Assembly: GCF_004342725.1 (NCBI RefSeq)
Contig: NZ_SMCP01000006.1
Location: forward strand, 1-64,000
From: Testudinibacter aquarius
GTDB lineage: Bacteria; Pseudomonadota; Gammaproteobacteria; Enterobacterales; Pasteurellaceae
DNA: 64,000 nt
Direction of reading: 5' to 3'
Every line of letters starts with the position of its first letter. Position 1 is the stretch's first letter. The position numbers were made by a program, and so were the translations under genes. Positions 1-10,324 of this stretch are shown here, piece by piece. The notes beneath the pieces are model-generated. The model had not been told where the DNA came from, searched no databases, and saw only the letters and a list, made by a program, of their open reading frames with translations.

Positions 1-222
1 AAACGTAATGAGAAATGGGACGCTACACGCCATTTATCCACAGTATCTGTGGGTTAAAAATGTGTTTCCAAAAAAACAGGAAACACAGTTGCTACAAGAG
101 AAATTAAATATCATTAAAATTCAATTAATTAGGTTTTATAATGTAGGGGCGGATTGCATCCGCCCATTGTTATCTCAGGTTTGTCAATAAACTGAGGGCG
201 ATGGAGTCGCCCTTGAACCGAT
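1..222. other. Intergenic region with two small hairpins
   Basis: I see no convincing gene here; the short reading frames lack family features. Two GC-rich hairpins lie downstream of the mutarotase gene, which reads leftward: GGGCGGAT-TGC-ATCCGCCC at 147-165 (perfect 8-bp stem) and GGGCGA-TGGAG-TCGCCC at 196-212. A similar GGGCGGAT stem recurs after the porin gene, so these may be a dispersed repeat used as transcription ends. Function is inferred. Confidence 0.4.
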
Positions 223-1044
223 TTATCGTACTAAACGAATAATCGCTTGCACGCTTTCGCCTTGCACTAATCGGCGGCGAATCCGAGATGTTTCCACACA
301 AAGCATGGTTTGATAGCCGCTTTGCGACATGCTGGAGGTTTTTTTGTGCCATGGATTCCACACCACAATATCCGACGCATTGATATGCTCAATTTCAATC
401 GTGCGCTGCTGTGCCTTATCTTCTATACGGCTAATCGGATTTTCTGCGGAGTAAATACAATCGGTTTCCTGATCGAATTGGCGTGGCGACGGCACATTTT
501 CTTGTTGATTATTCAACGTGTTCAGTGCGGTTTTCGGCAAACCGTGTAGCGTGGTTTCGGCAATATCGCCCACATTAAAATAGCTGTGCAGTGCCAGTTG
601 TGCCTCTTGCTCGCCGTAGTGAGTGAAACTTAGCCTACATTCAGCGCTAAACGTCATTTTCACTTCGGCTTCAACCAGGTTGTGCCGGTCATACAGGGTG
701 AAATTCAGTTCGACTTGATCATCGCAGATTTGCCATTGGCTGAGCTGCCATAAGTTAATCCGCGCATAGCCATGCGCCGGACTGCCGTTATCTTTAAACC
801 ACGGATAACACACTGGAATACCGCCACGAATCGCAGCGCCCAACTTAAACGGCTCAATTTCACTCAACCAAAAAATATCCTGAGCAGCAAAGTGCGGTTG
901 CCAACTCAGCAAATGCGCGCCTTGCAAGGCGATCATCGCTTTGCCCACAGCGTGATCCAGCACGATAACCGGGATTTCATTGATTTGTTGCAGCGAAAGG
1001 TTGGGGTGAATTTGTTTAATAAATTGGGCTTTTGGCAGTGACAT
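223..1044 (-). CDS. yeaD: D-hexose-6-phosphate mutarotase (YeaD family)
   Basis: A 273-residue cytosolic protein of the aldose 1-epimerase superfamily, YeaD branch, which interconverts the alpha and beta anomers of hexose 6-phosphates. The sequence shows family landmarks: GAHLLSWQP near residue 43, RGGIPVCYPWF near 73, GYARINLWQ near 91 and a C-terminal VVWNPW segment with CVETSRI, a region that holds active-site residues in this family. Length is near the usual 270-300. The ATG at 1044 follows an AAGGA ribosome site. It appears monocistronic, ending before hairpins at 147-212. Confidence 0.85.
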   Translation of the reverse strand: MSLPKAQFIKQIHPNLSLQQINEIPVIVLDHAVGKAMIALQGAHLLSWQPHFAAQDIFWLSEIEPFKLGAAIRGGIPVCYPWFKDNGSPAHGYARINLWQLSQWQICDDQVELNFTLYDRHNLVEAEVKMTFSAECRLSFTHYGEQEAQLALHSYFNVGDIAETTLHGLPKTALNTLNNQQENVPSPRQFDQETDCIYSAENPISRIEDKAQQRTIEIEHINASDIVVWNPWHKKTSSMSQSGYQTMLCVETSRIRRRLVQGESVQAIIRLVR

Positions 1045-1108
1045 AAGCGAATCCTTGTTGAAAGTGTTGTCAATATTCTACGCTGACTGGCGGGGTTGGC
1101 AACCGGAT

Positions 1109-1402
1109 TTAGTTGTAACTAATGTGTAATTTTGTCTCCATTTGTTGATGGAGAATTCTAACCACAAAAATATCATTTTTACGTACACGGTAGAAAATCG
1201 TATGTTGTTGGTGGGGAAAGCTCATCAATGTAGTATCAATAGCAGTACATTTTTTGCCGATGAGAGGTGATGTGGCTAATCTTAATAGTGCATTTTCTAA
1301 CGACAATAAATAGTCAGAGGCTTTTTGGGCTCCAAAATTTATCAGACTATAACGAGTAATTTTAGCAAAATCGTGCTCTGCCAGTTTTGAGAGTTTATAC
1401 AT
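1109..1402 (-). CDS. parE: RelE/ParE-family toxin of a type II toxin-antitoxin pair
   Basis: A 97-residue protein with the compact RelE/ParE fold signature: an N-terminal 'L...A..D...I..YS..NFG...A..YL..L' helix pair and a C-terminal 'FYRV....I.VVRILH' strand region, typical of ParE proteins, most of which poison DNA gyrase. It is downstream of and overlaps by 8 bases the ParD-like antitoxin, so the two are translationally coupled. The exact target (gyrase or ribosome) cannot be told from sequence alone. Confidence 0.85.
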   Translation of the reverse strand: MYKLSKLAEHDFAKITRYSLINFGAQKASDYLLSLENALLRLATSPLIGKKCTAIDTTLMSFPHQQHTIFYRVRKNDIFVVRILHQQMETKLHISYN

Positions 1403-1637
1403 TTAATAATTGTTTTTCGCGGTTAAAAATATCATGTAGAGTGAGATCGCTTTCTCCACTTTGATCACCGGCTAAAATTGCAAGGCGAAGAGTTTCATTT
1501 ATCGCTTCCTGCTCCTCTAACAGCCGAAGTGCGGTGCGCATGACTTCGCTGGTTGAGCCGTAGCGTCCGGATTCAACCATACGGGTGATAAAATCGGTGA
1601 GCGGTTGACCGAGGGTAACGCTGGTGGTACGAGCCAT
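1395..1637 (-). CDS. parD: ParD-family antitoxin (ribbon-helix-helix)
   Basis: An 80-residue antitoxin. The first ~45 residues (TTSVTLGQPLTDFI, then VESGRYGSTSEVMRTALRLLE) form the ParD ribbon-helix-helix DNA-binding domain; the acidic C-terminal part would wrap the toxin. It is the first gene of the pair, as usual for ParDE, and a palindrome lies directly upstream, consistent with autorepression by antitoxin or the toxin-antitoxin complex. Confidence 0.88.
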   Translation of the reverse strand: MARTTSVTLGQPLTDFITRMVESGRYGSTSEVMRTALRLLEEQEAINETLRLAILAGDQSGESDLTLHDIFNREKQLLNV

Positions 1638-1647
1638 AATGATGATC

Positions 1648-1674
1648 CTTTTGTGTGATTAATTCACACAAAAG
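1648..1674. promoter_or_regulatory. Inverted repeat, likely ParD operator
   Basis: CTTTTGTGTGA and TCACACAAAAG form perfect 11-bp arms around a 5-base centre, 10 bases upstream of the parD start. Position and symmetry fit a ribbon-helix-helix autoregulatory operator. The palindrome is seen; the role is inferred from the family. Confidence 0.65.
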
Positions 1675-1702
1675 ATAACAGGTTTAGCTAAATCTTCAAG
1701 TC

Positions 1703-2254
1703 TTATTTTGATTCGCTCCAAGCCGGTTTACTCGCCAGCACCTTGGCATAAATCGGGCAATCCGCTTGATGGGCGCCGGGCAGATAACCGCTGCTCATCA
1801 GAAACTCATTGACGATTTCGCCGCCGACAAATTTGAATTGTTTTTTGAACAGCTTAACCCAGTCTTGAAGCGGGCGTGGGTGGTGTTGATCGAGCCAATT
1901 TTTGAATGAGCCATATTGCTGTTGTAGCAACAGAATTTGTTGTGCGTTATGAATCGCAGCGTTGACTTTCAGTTTGTTGCGCACGATACCGGCATCATTT
2001 AACAACCGCTCTCGGTCTACTGCGTTATAGGCGGCGACGCTGGCGATGTCGAATTGCGAGTAAGCACGACGGAAATTTTGCTGCTTTTTCAACATGAGTG
2101 TCCAACTTAGACCGGCTTGGTTGATTTCCAGCACGAGGCGTTCAAACAGCTCGTTGTCGCTTTCAATCGGGTAGCCGTAGCGGTGATCGTGATAGCGTTT
2201 ATTCAGCTCGTCTTGCTCTGGTGTTAACTGGTTTACATAATCACAATAACTCAT
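1703..2254 (-). CDS. tag: DNA-3-methyladenine glycosylase I
   Basis: A 183-residue member of the Tag family, a base-excision repair enzyme that removes 3-methyladenine from alkylated DNA. The start 'YCDYV', 'YHDHRYGYPIESDNELFERLVLEINQAG' near residues 21-48, 'LSWTLMLKKQQNFRRA' and 'IVRNKLKVNAAIHNAQ' near 90-105 follow the family pattern, as does 'FVGGEIVNEFLMSSG'. Length matches the family (about 185-190). It sits 21 bp downstream of the remains of a globin gene on the same strand. Confidence 0.9.
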   Translation of the reverse strand: MSYCDYVNQLTPEQDELNKRYHDHRYGYPIESDNELFERLVLEINQAGLSWTLMLKKQQNFRRAYSQFDIASVAAYNAVDRERLLNDAGIVRNKLKVNAAIHNAQQILLLQQQYGSFKNWLDQHHPRPLQDWVKLFKKQFKFVGGEIVNEFLMSSGYLPGAHQADCPIYAKVLASKPAWSESK

Positions 2255-2275
2255 CAGTATTCTCTCTTTTTAAAA

Positions 2276-2710
2276 TTAATTGGAACGAATGCGGCGCATA
2301 AACATCGGCAAGTCATCGGTCAGCACACGTTGTTCCATCAGATCTTTAATTGTTGCCGCACGAAACAACGCTTTTTCCGCTTTTTCGCCACTACGGCGTT
2401 AAAAGCCGTTCGTTTAGAATCACTAAACTTCACGACTTTTGCCTTGTATTGGCGAAAAAGTGTCTATAGCTCAAATTATAAACAAATATCAACAGACCCT
2501 AATATGCTGCAACATCGGATTGCCCTGATAGCTGTCCAGATCAAAAATATTGCTCTCCCAAAAGCGGTACATTTTTTCTAAATGTTTCTGCCAATGGCTA
2601 CCCTGAATATGGCTGAACATATAGCCAATCCGTTCATCAGCCAGTACTTTTTGGTAAAAGGTGTTCACTAATAGCTCAATATCTTGTCGATTTTCGAGGA
2701 GTTTCTGCAT
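2276..2710 (-). pseudogene. Group III truncated haemoglobin, disrupted by a repeat element
   Basis: Residues read from 2710 (family landmarks DIELLVNTFY, HWQKHLEKMYRFWES and YQGNPMLQH) match the first half of a group III truncated haemoglobin. At about 2500 the frame runs into a repeat ending ATCAACAGACCCT and soon stops. On the far side (2380 down to 2276) the same strand encodes AEKALFRAATIKDLMEQ and a natural C-terminus RRIRSN-stop, the expected end of the same protein. Roughly 30-40 residues from the middle, including the distal helices, are missing. Insertion with deletion is the simplest explanation. The gene follows cmoB by 11 bp. Confidence 0.85.
2381..2500. repeat. Right half of a 267-bp repeat element, inside the globin gene
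   Basis: This stretch is nearly identical to the right part (about 4749-4867) of the full element at 4601-4867, from 'GCTTTTTCGCCACTACGG' through the terminal 'CAACAGACCCT'. The left half and its terminal repeat are missing, replaced by globin sequence. This suggests an insertion followed by a deletion that removed half the element and part of the gene. Confidence 0.8.
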
Positions 2711-2721
2711 CAGTATTTGTC

Positions 2722-3687
2722 TTATTTATTCGCCAACAAAACCGCTCTTTTCGGGGCAGGGTGGCCTTCAAGGGTTTTGCGGTGATCGTTCGGGTCAAGG
2801 AAGTCGATTAACGATTCATTTTGCAACCAGTCGGTTTTGCGCTGTTCTGCCAGTGAGGTGACTTCGACATCGACACAACGCACGTTTTTGAAACCGCACT
2901 TTTCCAGCCAGTTGATCAGCGCTGCCACCGACGGGATAAAATAGACGTTTTTCATTTTGGCGTAGCGATCCGGCGGCACCAGCACCGAATTGACATCACC
3001 GTCGATCACTAAGGTTTCCAGCACCAATTCGCCGCCGTTGACCAGCTGCTCTCGCAACTGGCTCAAATGATCCAACGGCGATTTACGGTGGTACAGCACT
3101 CCCATCGAAAATACGCTGTCGAATGCGGCAAGTGGCTGCATTTGTTCGATGCCCAACGGAATTAAATGCGCGCGGCGGTCATTATTAAGCAGTTTGCGCA
3201 CCGCTTCGAACTGACATAAAAACAGCTCGGTCGGATCAATCCCGACCACCATGTTGGCACCCTCACCGACCATGCGCCACATATGATAACCGCTGCCGCA
3301 GCCGACATCTAAAATGGTACGATCCTGCAACGGCGCTAAGTGCGGTAGCACCCGATTCCATTTGAAATCGGAACGCCATTCGCAGTCGATATCAATGCCG
3401 TGCAGCTGATACGGACCTTTGCGCCACGGCATCAATTGTTTTAAATGGTAGATAATCCGTTGTTGTTCGCCAGCGGACAGCGGTTGGCTGGGAATCGCTG
3501 CGACCGCACTTTGCAAATTAATCTGTGAGGCGGTGAGTTCGGGCAAAAACTCAATCACTTTTGCCCATTTGGCGTATTCACCGTGGGCATTTTTTTGCCA
3601 TTGGCTGAGCTGCAACGGCAATGTTTCTAGCCAGTTTGCCAGTTTGCCGGTGGCGATTTGTTGATAAAAAGGGCGAAAGTCGATCAT
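2722..3687 (-). CDS. cmoB: tRNA U34 carboxymethyltransferase CmoB
   Basis: A 321-residue enzyme that transfers a carboxymethyl group from carboxy-S-adenosylmethionine to 5-hydroxyuridine at tRNA position 34, making cmo5U. Family landmarks: [12 protein letters not shown] start, [23 protein letters not shown] near residues 88-110, SAM-binding [12 protein letters not shown] near 128-139, and [15 protein letters not shown] near 195-209. Length matches E. coli CmoB (about 323). It follows cmoA, which makes the cofactor, with a 44-bp gap. Confidence 0.95.
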   Translation of the reverse strand: MIDFRPFYQQIATGKLANWLETLPLQLSQWQKNAHGEYAKWAKVIEFLPELTASQINLQSAVAAIPSQPLSAGEQQRIIYHLKQLMPWRKGPYQLHGIDIDCEWRSDFKWNRVLPHLAPLQDRTILDVGCGSGYHMWRMVGEGANMVVGIDPTELFLCQFEAVRKLLNNDRRAHLIPLGIEQMQPLAAFDSVFSMGVLYHRKSPLDHLSQLREQLVNGGELVLETLVIDGDVNSVLVPPDRYAKMKNVYFIPSVAALINWLEKCGFKNVRCVDVEVTSLAEQRKTDWLQNESLIDFLDPNDHRKTLEGHPAPKRAVLLANK

Positions 3688-3731
3688 GGGTTTCTCTATT
3701 GTGTTTTGTCTATTCTGTCTTTTCTATTTTC

Positions 3732-4526
<795 letters not shown>

Positions 4527-4600
4527 TTAGTGCAGTGGCAAGTTGACCGCACTTTGAGTTCATTTTCGCGCATAGTCCATAAAAGCATATCTCATCATTT

Positions 4601-4867
4601 AGGGTCTGTTGATGTTTGTTTATATTTTGAGTTGTCGTTTAAAATGAGCACAATCTAGGCGTAAGCCGAAATCAATAGTGGGACTATTGATGAGGGTTAC
4701 AACGACGAGTGTGCTCATTTTAAACACAATCCGTAGGACTATGACGCTTTTTCGCCACTACGGCGTTAAAAGTCGTTCGTTTAGAATCACTAAACTTCAC
4801 AACTTTTGCCTTGTATTGGCGAAAAATAGTCTATAGCTCAAATTATAAACAAACATCAACAGACCCT
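4601..4867. repeat. 267-bp MITE-like repeat element (full copy)
   Basis: The element begins AGGGTCTGTTGATGTTTG and ends CAAACATCAACAGACCCT, so its ends are inverted repeats. It encodes no protein. Its right half recurs inside the globin gene (2381-2500), its ends alone form the 68-bp palindrome at 25401-25468, and a 13-base right end stands at 20547-20559. These features fit a small non-autonomous transposable element; no transposase for it is in the window. It lies just upstream of the porin gene and could affect its promoter. Confidence 0.75.
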
Positions 4868-4948
4868 AATGTCATTTGAAAATAACTTTATTAATCACTA
4901 TACTTGCCGATTTTAACCTAACCTAAATTGACTTAAGGAACCAATATA

Positions 4949-6082
4949 ATGAAAAAACTTGCTTTGACCGCAACATTGCTGGCGTTATCTGCTGGTGCTG
5001 CGCAGGCGTATACCGTGTTTGATAATGACAGCACTAAAGTTGAATTAGATGGCTCGCTGCGTTTTAAATGGACCAGCACTTCAAATAAAACTGAAACGGC
5101 AGATGGTACAAGTAAAGAACATATCAATAAGCCGGTGCAGAATAATGGTTCGCGTGCAGGTTTTAAACTTACCCAGCAGCTAGGCGACGGCTTCTATGCG
5201 ATTGGTCGCATGCAGTTTCGGGCACGTGGAGCGGATAGTTACGGGCGTTCAAATTCGCAGCACGATTTCGATCATCTGTATACTCAGTATGCGTTTGCCG
5301 GTGTTGGGCATAAAAAATACGGCGAGTTGACCTATGGTAACCAGCTGGCTTACACCGATTATGTCAAACAAACTGACTTGGCAAATACCTTAAGTATTTC
5401 AGACGGTTATTATAATACTACCCAGCGCAACTCGTTGCAGTATGTGTATAAAGGTGTGCCGGGGCTGACATTAGCGGCATTTTACGGATTTGATTCTGAG
5501 CGCAATGCCAATATGACTGAGCGTGCCAATCGCCGCATCGACAGCTACGGCGGGGCAGCTATTTACAAATGGGAATTGGCAAACGGTCATAAGGTGACAC
5601 TGGCAGCCGGTGCAGATCGTGAGCGCTATGAAAATGCCAATGGTTCAAGCTATAGCCGTGGCGTTTACTCCGTTGGCTCGGCTTACACCGTTGCCGATAC
5701 CACATTTGGTTTAGATTTGGATCAACGCATTGTTGCCAATCAACAGGTGAATAGCGGCGGTGATGTGCGTCGTACTACTGATCGCGAACTGCGCGCCCTC
5801 GTATTCCACCGCTTGAACAAAGCTTGGAATATCTATACACAATACGGCTATCACACCACCAAAAGAGAAAGTGACACCTTGGCGAATTCAAAAGTGAAAC
5901 GCGATAAATACATGATCGGCACAGAGTACATCTTGCTGCAATCAAGTGCGGATCAACCGTTTCGGGTGAAAACGTTTCTGGAAGGGCAATATGTGCGTGC
6001 CAAAACTTATAACGGCAGCGACATCAAAACCCTTGAAAGCAAAGATAAAGTAGCTGTGATTGGCTTGCGTATTTATTGGTAA
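4949..6082 (+). CDS. Outer-membrane general porin (OmpP2/OmpU-like)
   Basis: A 377-residue beta-barrel porin. The first 20 residues are a standard Sec signal peptide ending AQA, followed by YTVFDNDSTKVELDGSLRF, the usual first strand of Gram-negative porins of the Porin_4 type. Alternating polar and aromatic strands run throughout (RAGFKLTQQLGDGFYAIGR, YGELTYGNQL) and the C-terminus is aromatic (LRIYW), as needed for BAM-mediated insertion. TAAGGA precedes the ATG. The protein should form trimeric diffusion channels; substrate range is unknown. A MITE-like repeat ends 81 bp upstream. Confidence 0.85.
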   Translation: MKKLALTATLLALSAGAAQAYTVFDNDSTKVELDGSLRFKWTSTSNKTETADGTSKEHINKPVQNNGSRAGFKLTQQLGDGFYAIGRMQFRARGADSYGRSNSQHDFDHLYTQYAFAGVGHKKYGELTYGNQLAYTDYVKQTDLANTLSISDGYYNTTQRNSLQYVYKGVPGLTLAAFYGFDSERNANMTERANRRIDSYGGAAIYKWELANGHKVTLAAGADRERYENANGSSYSRGVYSVGSAYTVADTTFGLDLDQRIVANQQVNSGGDVRRTTDRELRALVFHRLNKAWNIYTQYGYHTTKRESDTLANSKVKRDKYMIGTEYILLQSSADQPFRVKTFLEGQYVRAKTYNGSDIKTLESKDKVAVIGLRIYW

Positions 6083-6090
6083 TGGTTAGC

Positions 6091-6115
6091 GGGCGGATGA
6101 ATATTCGCCCTTTTG
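6091..6115 (+). terminator. Terminator after the porin gene
   Basis: GGGCGGAT-GAAT-ATTCGCCC with one mismatch forms a stem, followed by TTTT. It lies 8 bp after the porin stop codon and fits a factor-independent terminator. Confidence 0.6.
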
Positions 6116-6279
6116 CCGACGACAGCGGCTAAACCGCACTTTGTTTTATTCTGCGCTTTATTCTGAGCTTTATTCTGCGGGGGCAGTTTGATATAGGTTA
6201 AGCTGAAATTTTATGCTATCGTGCACTCCATACGGTCAGTTTGGGCTGATTTTCTCGATAAAATAAAAAGGAAAGCGAT

Positions 6280-7917
6280 ATGAAAAAATCCGTGGTGGCG
6301 ATCAGTGTCGTGGCAGCGTTGGCTGTGGTTTGGGCTGGTGGAACTTGGTACACCGGCAAAAATCTGGAACAGCAATATGCCGAAAAAATCGCAGATCTGA
6401 ATAAAACGCTGACGCAGTATTTACCACCGGTTGATGGCAATGGCCTCAAAGTGGAAAACGTCAGCTATCAGCGTGGATTTTTCAGTTCGAAAATTGTAGA
6501 TAAGCTGGTTTTGCAGGATCATGATCAACCGATTGAATTGGTGTTTGAAAGTGCGGTGCAACATGGTCCGTTGCCGTTGGCTCGTCTGCGAAAATTGGAG
6601 TTAAAACCGGTGCTATTGGCAGGCAATGCCAAATTGGTGAATAACTCAAGTGTAGCAACGTGGTTTAAGGCAGCCAAAGAGCAAACACCTTTCAGTACAG
6701 ATTTTACGCTGGATTACAATGAGAAAGTGGTTGCCAGCAGCCGGTTTGCTGCATTGCAATGGGCTGAAGACAACCTTGAATTTAAGATGTCGGATCTCGT
6801 GATTGATTCGGATACCGATCTGAACGCAATCGGCAATATTAAATTGAACCTGGATCAGCTTAGTTTTTCGGAGCAAGCCTCTGAAACAGCGCAGAACAGC
6901 ACCGCCTTGCAAATTAACGGCATCAAGATGGATAGTCGGCAGCAACAGGCAAAAGGCTTTGAAAATCTGGCGGTCGGCAGCAGCCGTTTGACCGTCAACG
7001 ATATTTCGTTTGATCTGCAACCGGGAGAGCAAAGCGATGATTCGCCGCTGAAATGGCAACTCAGCGACACCAGCATCGATAGTGAAGTGCAATTGAATGA
7101 CGGTTTTATTGATATTTTGTCTAAAAATCAGCTAGGTAAATTATTGATTGACGAAAATCATTTCGGGCAATTCCAGTTTGATCTGGGTATTAATCATCTT
7201 GACGGCAAATCGCTGAATGATTTGGTTGAATTGCTGAAAAATATGCCGGCAGACGGTGAATTTACGCCGGAACAAGACGAGCAAGGCAAGCAATTGTTGC
7301 AAACCCTTATGGCAAATCATCCACAACTACAATTTTTACCGCTAGCTTGGCGTAACGACGGCGGCACCAGTCAACTGAATCTTGATATCGGTTTCAATAA
7401 TATTGATCAAGTTGGCGAAAATATATTGTCGCTGTTCTCCAAATTTGAACTCAGTGGAGCAGTCAATAAACAGATGTTGCGCAGCCTGATCACTACAGTA
7501 GTTGAAATGAATAATCCGGATATGACGGATCAAGGGCAAGCACAAACCATTGATGACTCTTATCAAGCGGCAAGCGCCGACTTACTTGTTGACGGTACAT
7601 TTATTGATACCCCAGAAGCGTTTATCGCCAATTTGATCTTGGAAAACGGCGTCTTGAAACACAACGGTGAAGTGGTGCCGGAAGAGAAAATCAATGAATT
7701 TGTGATGAGCATGGTGATGGCTGCCGCATTTTACAATATGTCTGATGATGACCAATACAATCAAGATGATGAGCAATGGGGGGAAGATGGTGAGATCTAT
7801 CCTGACGATCAGTTGGATGACAGTTTTTCGCCGGCAGATGAAGATTATGACTTGGCAATCCCGGATTTATCGCCGTCAGATTTAGAAGGTTTGCCGGAGG
7901 CAGCGCCACAACAATAG
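6280..7917 (+). CDS. DUF945 (YdgA-like) inner-membrane-anchored protein
   Basis: A 545-residue protein with an N-terminal membrane anchor (residues ~4-22, VVAISVVAALAVVWAGG) and then 'TWYTGKNLEQQY', the usual opening of the DUF945/YdgA family. The large remainder should lie in the periplasm; the family's role is not settled. Repeated segments such as LQINGIKMDSRQ and WQLSDTSIDS suggest repeated strand units. The last ~60 residues are unusually acidic (DDDQYNQDDEQWGEDGE and on), which looks disordered. It stands alone, followed by an inverted uptake-signal pair. Confidence 0.8.
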   Translation: MKKSVVAISVVAALAVVWAGGTWYTGKNLEQQYAEKIADLNKTLTQYLPPVDGNGLKVENVSYQRGFFSSKIVDKLVLQDHDQPIELVFESAVQHGPLPLARLRKLELKPVLLAGNAKLVNNSSVATWFKAAKEQTPFSTDFTLDYNEKVVASSRFAALQWAEDNLEFKMSDLVIDSDTDLNAIGNIKLNLDQLSFSEQASETAQNSTALQINGIKMDSRQQQAKGFENLAVGSSRLTVNDISFDLQPGEQSDDSPLKWQLSDTSIDSEVQLNDGFIDILSKNQLGKLLIDENHFGQFQFDLGINHLDGKSLNDLVELLKNMPADGEFTPEQDEQGKQLLQTLMANHPQLQFLPLAWRNDGGTSQLNLDIGFNNIDQVGENILSLFSKFELSGAVNKQMLRSLITTVVEMNNPDMTDQGQAQTIDDSYQAASADLLVDGTFIDTPEAFIANLILENGVLKHNGEVVPEEKINEFVMSMVMAAAFYNMSDDDQYNQDDEQWGEDGEIYPDDQLDDSFSPADEDYDLAIPDLSPSDLEGLPEAAPQQ

Positions 7918-7947
7918 TTTTAAGAATATAACGAATTATATTTGTTC

Positions 7948-7984
7948 AAGTGCGGTTTCAGCCCGATTAGCGAACCGCACTTTT
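7948..7984. terminator. Inverted uptake-signal pair, likely terminator
   Basis: AAGTGCGGTT at 7948-7957 and AACCGCACTT at 7973-7982 pair as a 10-bp stem, followed by TT. Paired uptake signals often serve as terminators in Pasteurellaceae. Confidence 0.6.
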
Positions 7985-8114
7985 GATTTTGACGGCTGAT
8001 AAACCAGTTCATTCCTACCAAAAATTCCGCTATAATCCGTCAGTTAATCTTCTCAACTTTTTCTCAATTTCGAGAATCGGGAATTCAATTTAAAATCAGC
8101 AAGGAACACACACT

Positions 8115-9884
8115 ATGATGCGGACACATTATTGCGGATCACTGAATCAAAGCAATGTCGGACAACAAGTTACATTAAGCGGTTGGATTCACCGCCGTCG
8201 AGATTTCGGAGCGATGATTTTTGTCGATCTGCGTGATCGTGAAGGCATTGTGCAAGTGTTTTTTGATCCGGCACAGCAAGAGGCGTTTGCGGCGGCGGCG
8301 GCATTGCGCAATGAATTTTGTGTGCAGATTCAAGGGGAAGTGATTGCCCGCACCGAAAAAAATATCAATCCGGATATGGCGACCGGTGAAGTGGAAGTGC
8401 TGGCGAAAACGCTGAAAATTTACAACAGTGCCGCTGTGTTGCCGTTGGATTTCAATCAAAATAATACCGAAGAGCAGCGCTTAAAATACCGTTATCTCGA
8501 TCTGCGCCGCCCAGAAATGGCACAACGGATTAAAACCCGTGCCAAAATCACCAGTTTTGTACGCCGCTTTATGGATGAACACGGTTTCTTGGATATCGAA
8601 ACTCCGATGCTGACCAAAGCGACACCGGAAGGCGCGCGCGATTACTTGGTGCCGAGCCGAGTGCATAAAGGCAAATTCTATGCGTTGCCACAATCGCCGC
8701 AACTGTTCAAACAATTACTGATGATGTCCGGTTTCGACCGTTATTATCAAATCGTGAAGTGTTTCCGTGATGAAGATTTGCGTGCCGATCGCCAACCTGA
8801 ATTTACCCAAATCGATGTGGAAACTTCGTTTATGAGCGCGGAAGAAGTGCGTGAAAAAATGGAAGGATTGGTGCGCGGCTTATGGCAACAGATTATCGGT
8901 GTTGATTTGGGGCAGTTCCCGATCATGACTTATGCCGAAGCGATGCGCCGTTTTGGTTCGGACAAACCGGATTTGCGTAATCCGTTGGAGCTGGTTGATG
9001 TTGCTGATTTGTTGAAAGCGGTGGAATTTAAAGTGTTCAGCGGCCCGGCGAACGATCCGAAAGGGCGCGTAACCGCACTTCGTGTGCCGAACGGGGCAAC
9101 GTTGACCCGTAAACAGATTGATGATTACACCCAATTTGTCGGCATTTACGGTGCCAAAGGTTTGGCGTGGCTGAAAGTAAACGATCTCTCTGCTGGTGTG
9201 GACGGCGTGCAAAGCCCGATTGCCAAGTTTTTGTCAGCCGAGGTGCTAAGTGCGGTGTTGGCACGCACCCAGGCGCAAAGTGGCGATATTATTTTCTTCG
9301 GTTCGGATAAATACAATATCGTGACTGATTCGATGGGGGCATTGCGCCTGAAAGTCGGCAAAGATTTAGCGTTGACCCAATTAGAACAATGGAAGCCGCT
9401 GTGGGTAATCGATTTTCCAATGTTTGAACGTGACGAAGAAGGTCACTTGGCGGCAATGCATCACCCGTTCACTTCACCGAAAGATTTCAGCCCGGCAGAA
9501 CTGGCGCAAGATCCGACCAGTGCGGTCGCCAATGCCTATGATATGGTGATCAACGGTTACGAAGTCGGTGGCGGTTCAGTGCGGATTTTCGATCAAAAAA
9601 TGCAACAAACCGTGTTCAGCATTTTGGGCATTAACGAACAAGAGCAACAAGAAAAATTCGGTTTCTTACTCGATGCGCTGAAATTCGGCACCCCGCCGCA
9701 CGCCGGCTTGGCGTTTGGTTTGGATAGACTCACCATGCTGTTGACCGGAACCGACAATATCCGTGATGTGATTGCTTTCCCGAAAACCACGGCGGCAGCC
9801 TGTTTGCTGACCGACGCACCGAGTATTGCCAACGAGCAAGCGTTGAATGAATTGGCATTGACGGTGGCGAAAGCGAAAGAGTAA
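8115..9884 (+). CDS. aspS: Aspartyl-tRNA synthetase
   Basis: A 589-residue class II aminoacyl-tRNA synthetase that charges tRNA-Asp with aspartate in the cytosol. It starts [10 protein letters not shown], then an OB-fold anticodon domain ([12 protein letters not shown]). Class II motifs are visible: motif 2 in [20 protein letters not shown], the bacterial GAD insertion around residues 280-420, and motif 3 in GLAFGLDRL near 531-539. Length matches bacterial AspRS (about 590). nudB begins at the base after its stop codon, so the two are co-transcribed. Confidence 0.98.
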   Translation: MMRTHYCGSLNQSNVGQQVTLSGWIHRRRDFGAMIFVDLRDREGIVQVFFDPAQQEAFAAAAALRNEFCVQIQGEVIARTEKNINPDMATGEVEVLAKTLKIYNSAAVLPLDFNQNNTEEQRLKYRYLDLRRPEMAQRIKTRAKITSFVRRFMDEHGFLDIETPMLTKATPEGARDYLVPSRVHKGKFYALPQSPQLFKQLLMMSGFDRYYQIVKCFRDEDLRADRQPEFTQIDVETSFMSAEEVREKMEGLVRGLWQQIIGVDLGQFPIMTYAEAMRRFGSDKPDLRNPLELVDVADLLKAVEFKVFSGPANDPKGRVTALRVPNGATLTRKQIDDYTQFVGIYGAKGLAWLKVNDLSAGVDGVQSPIAKFLSAEVLSAVLARTQAQSGDIIFFGSDKYNIVTDSMGALRLKVGKDLALTQLEQWKPLWVIDFPMFERDEEGHLAAMHHPFTSPKDFSPAELAQDPTSAVANAYDMVINGYEVGGGSVRIFDQKMQQTVFSILGINEQEQQEKFGFLLDALKFGTPPHAGLAFGLDRLTMLLTGTDNIRDVIAFPKTTAAACLLTDAPSIANEQALNELALTVAKAKE

Positions 9885-10316
9885 ATGCCAGGATTTAAAC
9901 GCCCGGAATCGGTGTTGGTGGTGATTTACGCTACTGACACCCAGCGTGTGCTGATGTTGCAGCGTAACGATGATTCCGACTTTTGGCAGTCGGTGTCAGG
10001 CAGTTTGGAGCAAGGTGAAACCGCACTTTGCGCTGCAAAGCGTGAAGTGGCGGAAGAAACGGGGTTAAGTGCGCTCGGTTTAGTTGATTGCCAAAAAGCC
10101 ATTGATTTTGAAATTTTCCCGCAATTTCGGTATAAATACGCACCTAATATAACCCATTGTCACGAACATTGGTTTTTATTGCCATTAGCTGATGAGTGTG
10201 AAGTGCGGTTGAGCGAGCATTCAGCGTATTGCTGGGTGACGGCAGAGCAGGCAGTGACAATGACGAAGTCGTGGAACAATGCGGCGGCGATTGAACAGTT
10301 CTTACTGACCACATAA
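9885..10316 (+). CDS. nudB: Dihydroneopterin triphosphate pyrophosphatase (Nudix)
   Basis: A 143-residue Nudix hydrolase. The Nudix box is GSLEQGETALCAAKREVAEETG near residues 38-59. 'FKRPESVLVVIYA' at the N-terminus and 'HCHEHWFLLPL' are typical of NudB, which removes pyrophosphate from dihydroneopterin triphosphate in folate synthesis. It begins directly after the aspS stop and precedes yebC and ruvCAB, a familiar arrangement in this family. Confidence 0.9.
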   Translation: MPGFKRPESVLVVIYATDTQRVLMLQRNDDSDFWQSVSGSLEQGETALCAAKREVAEETGLSALGLVDCQKAIDFEIFPQFRYKYAPNITHCHEHWFLLPLADECEVRLSEHSAYCWVTAEQAVTMTKSWNNAAAIEQFLLTT

Positions 10317-10324
10317 GGCTAAAA

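Noticed and set aside
8-190. 60-codon plus-strand frame at the window start
   Set aside because: No family feature or ribosome site; it crosses the GGGCGGAT hairpin.
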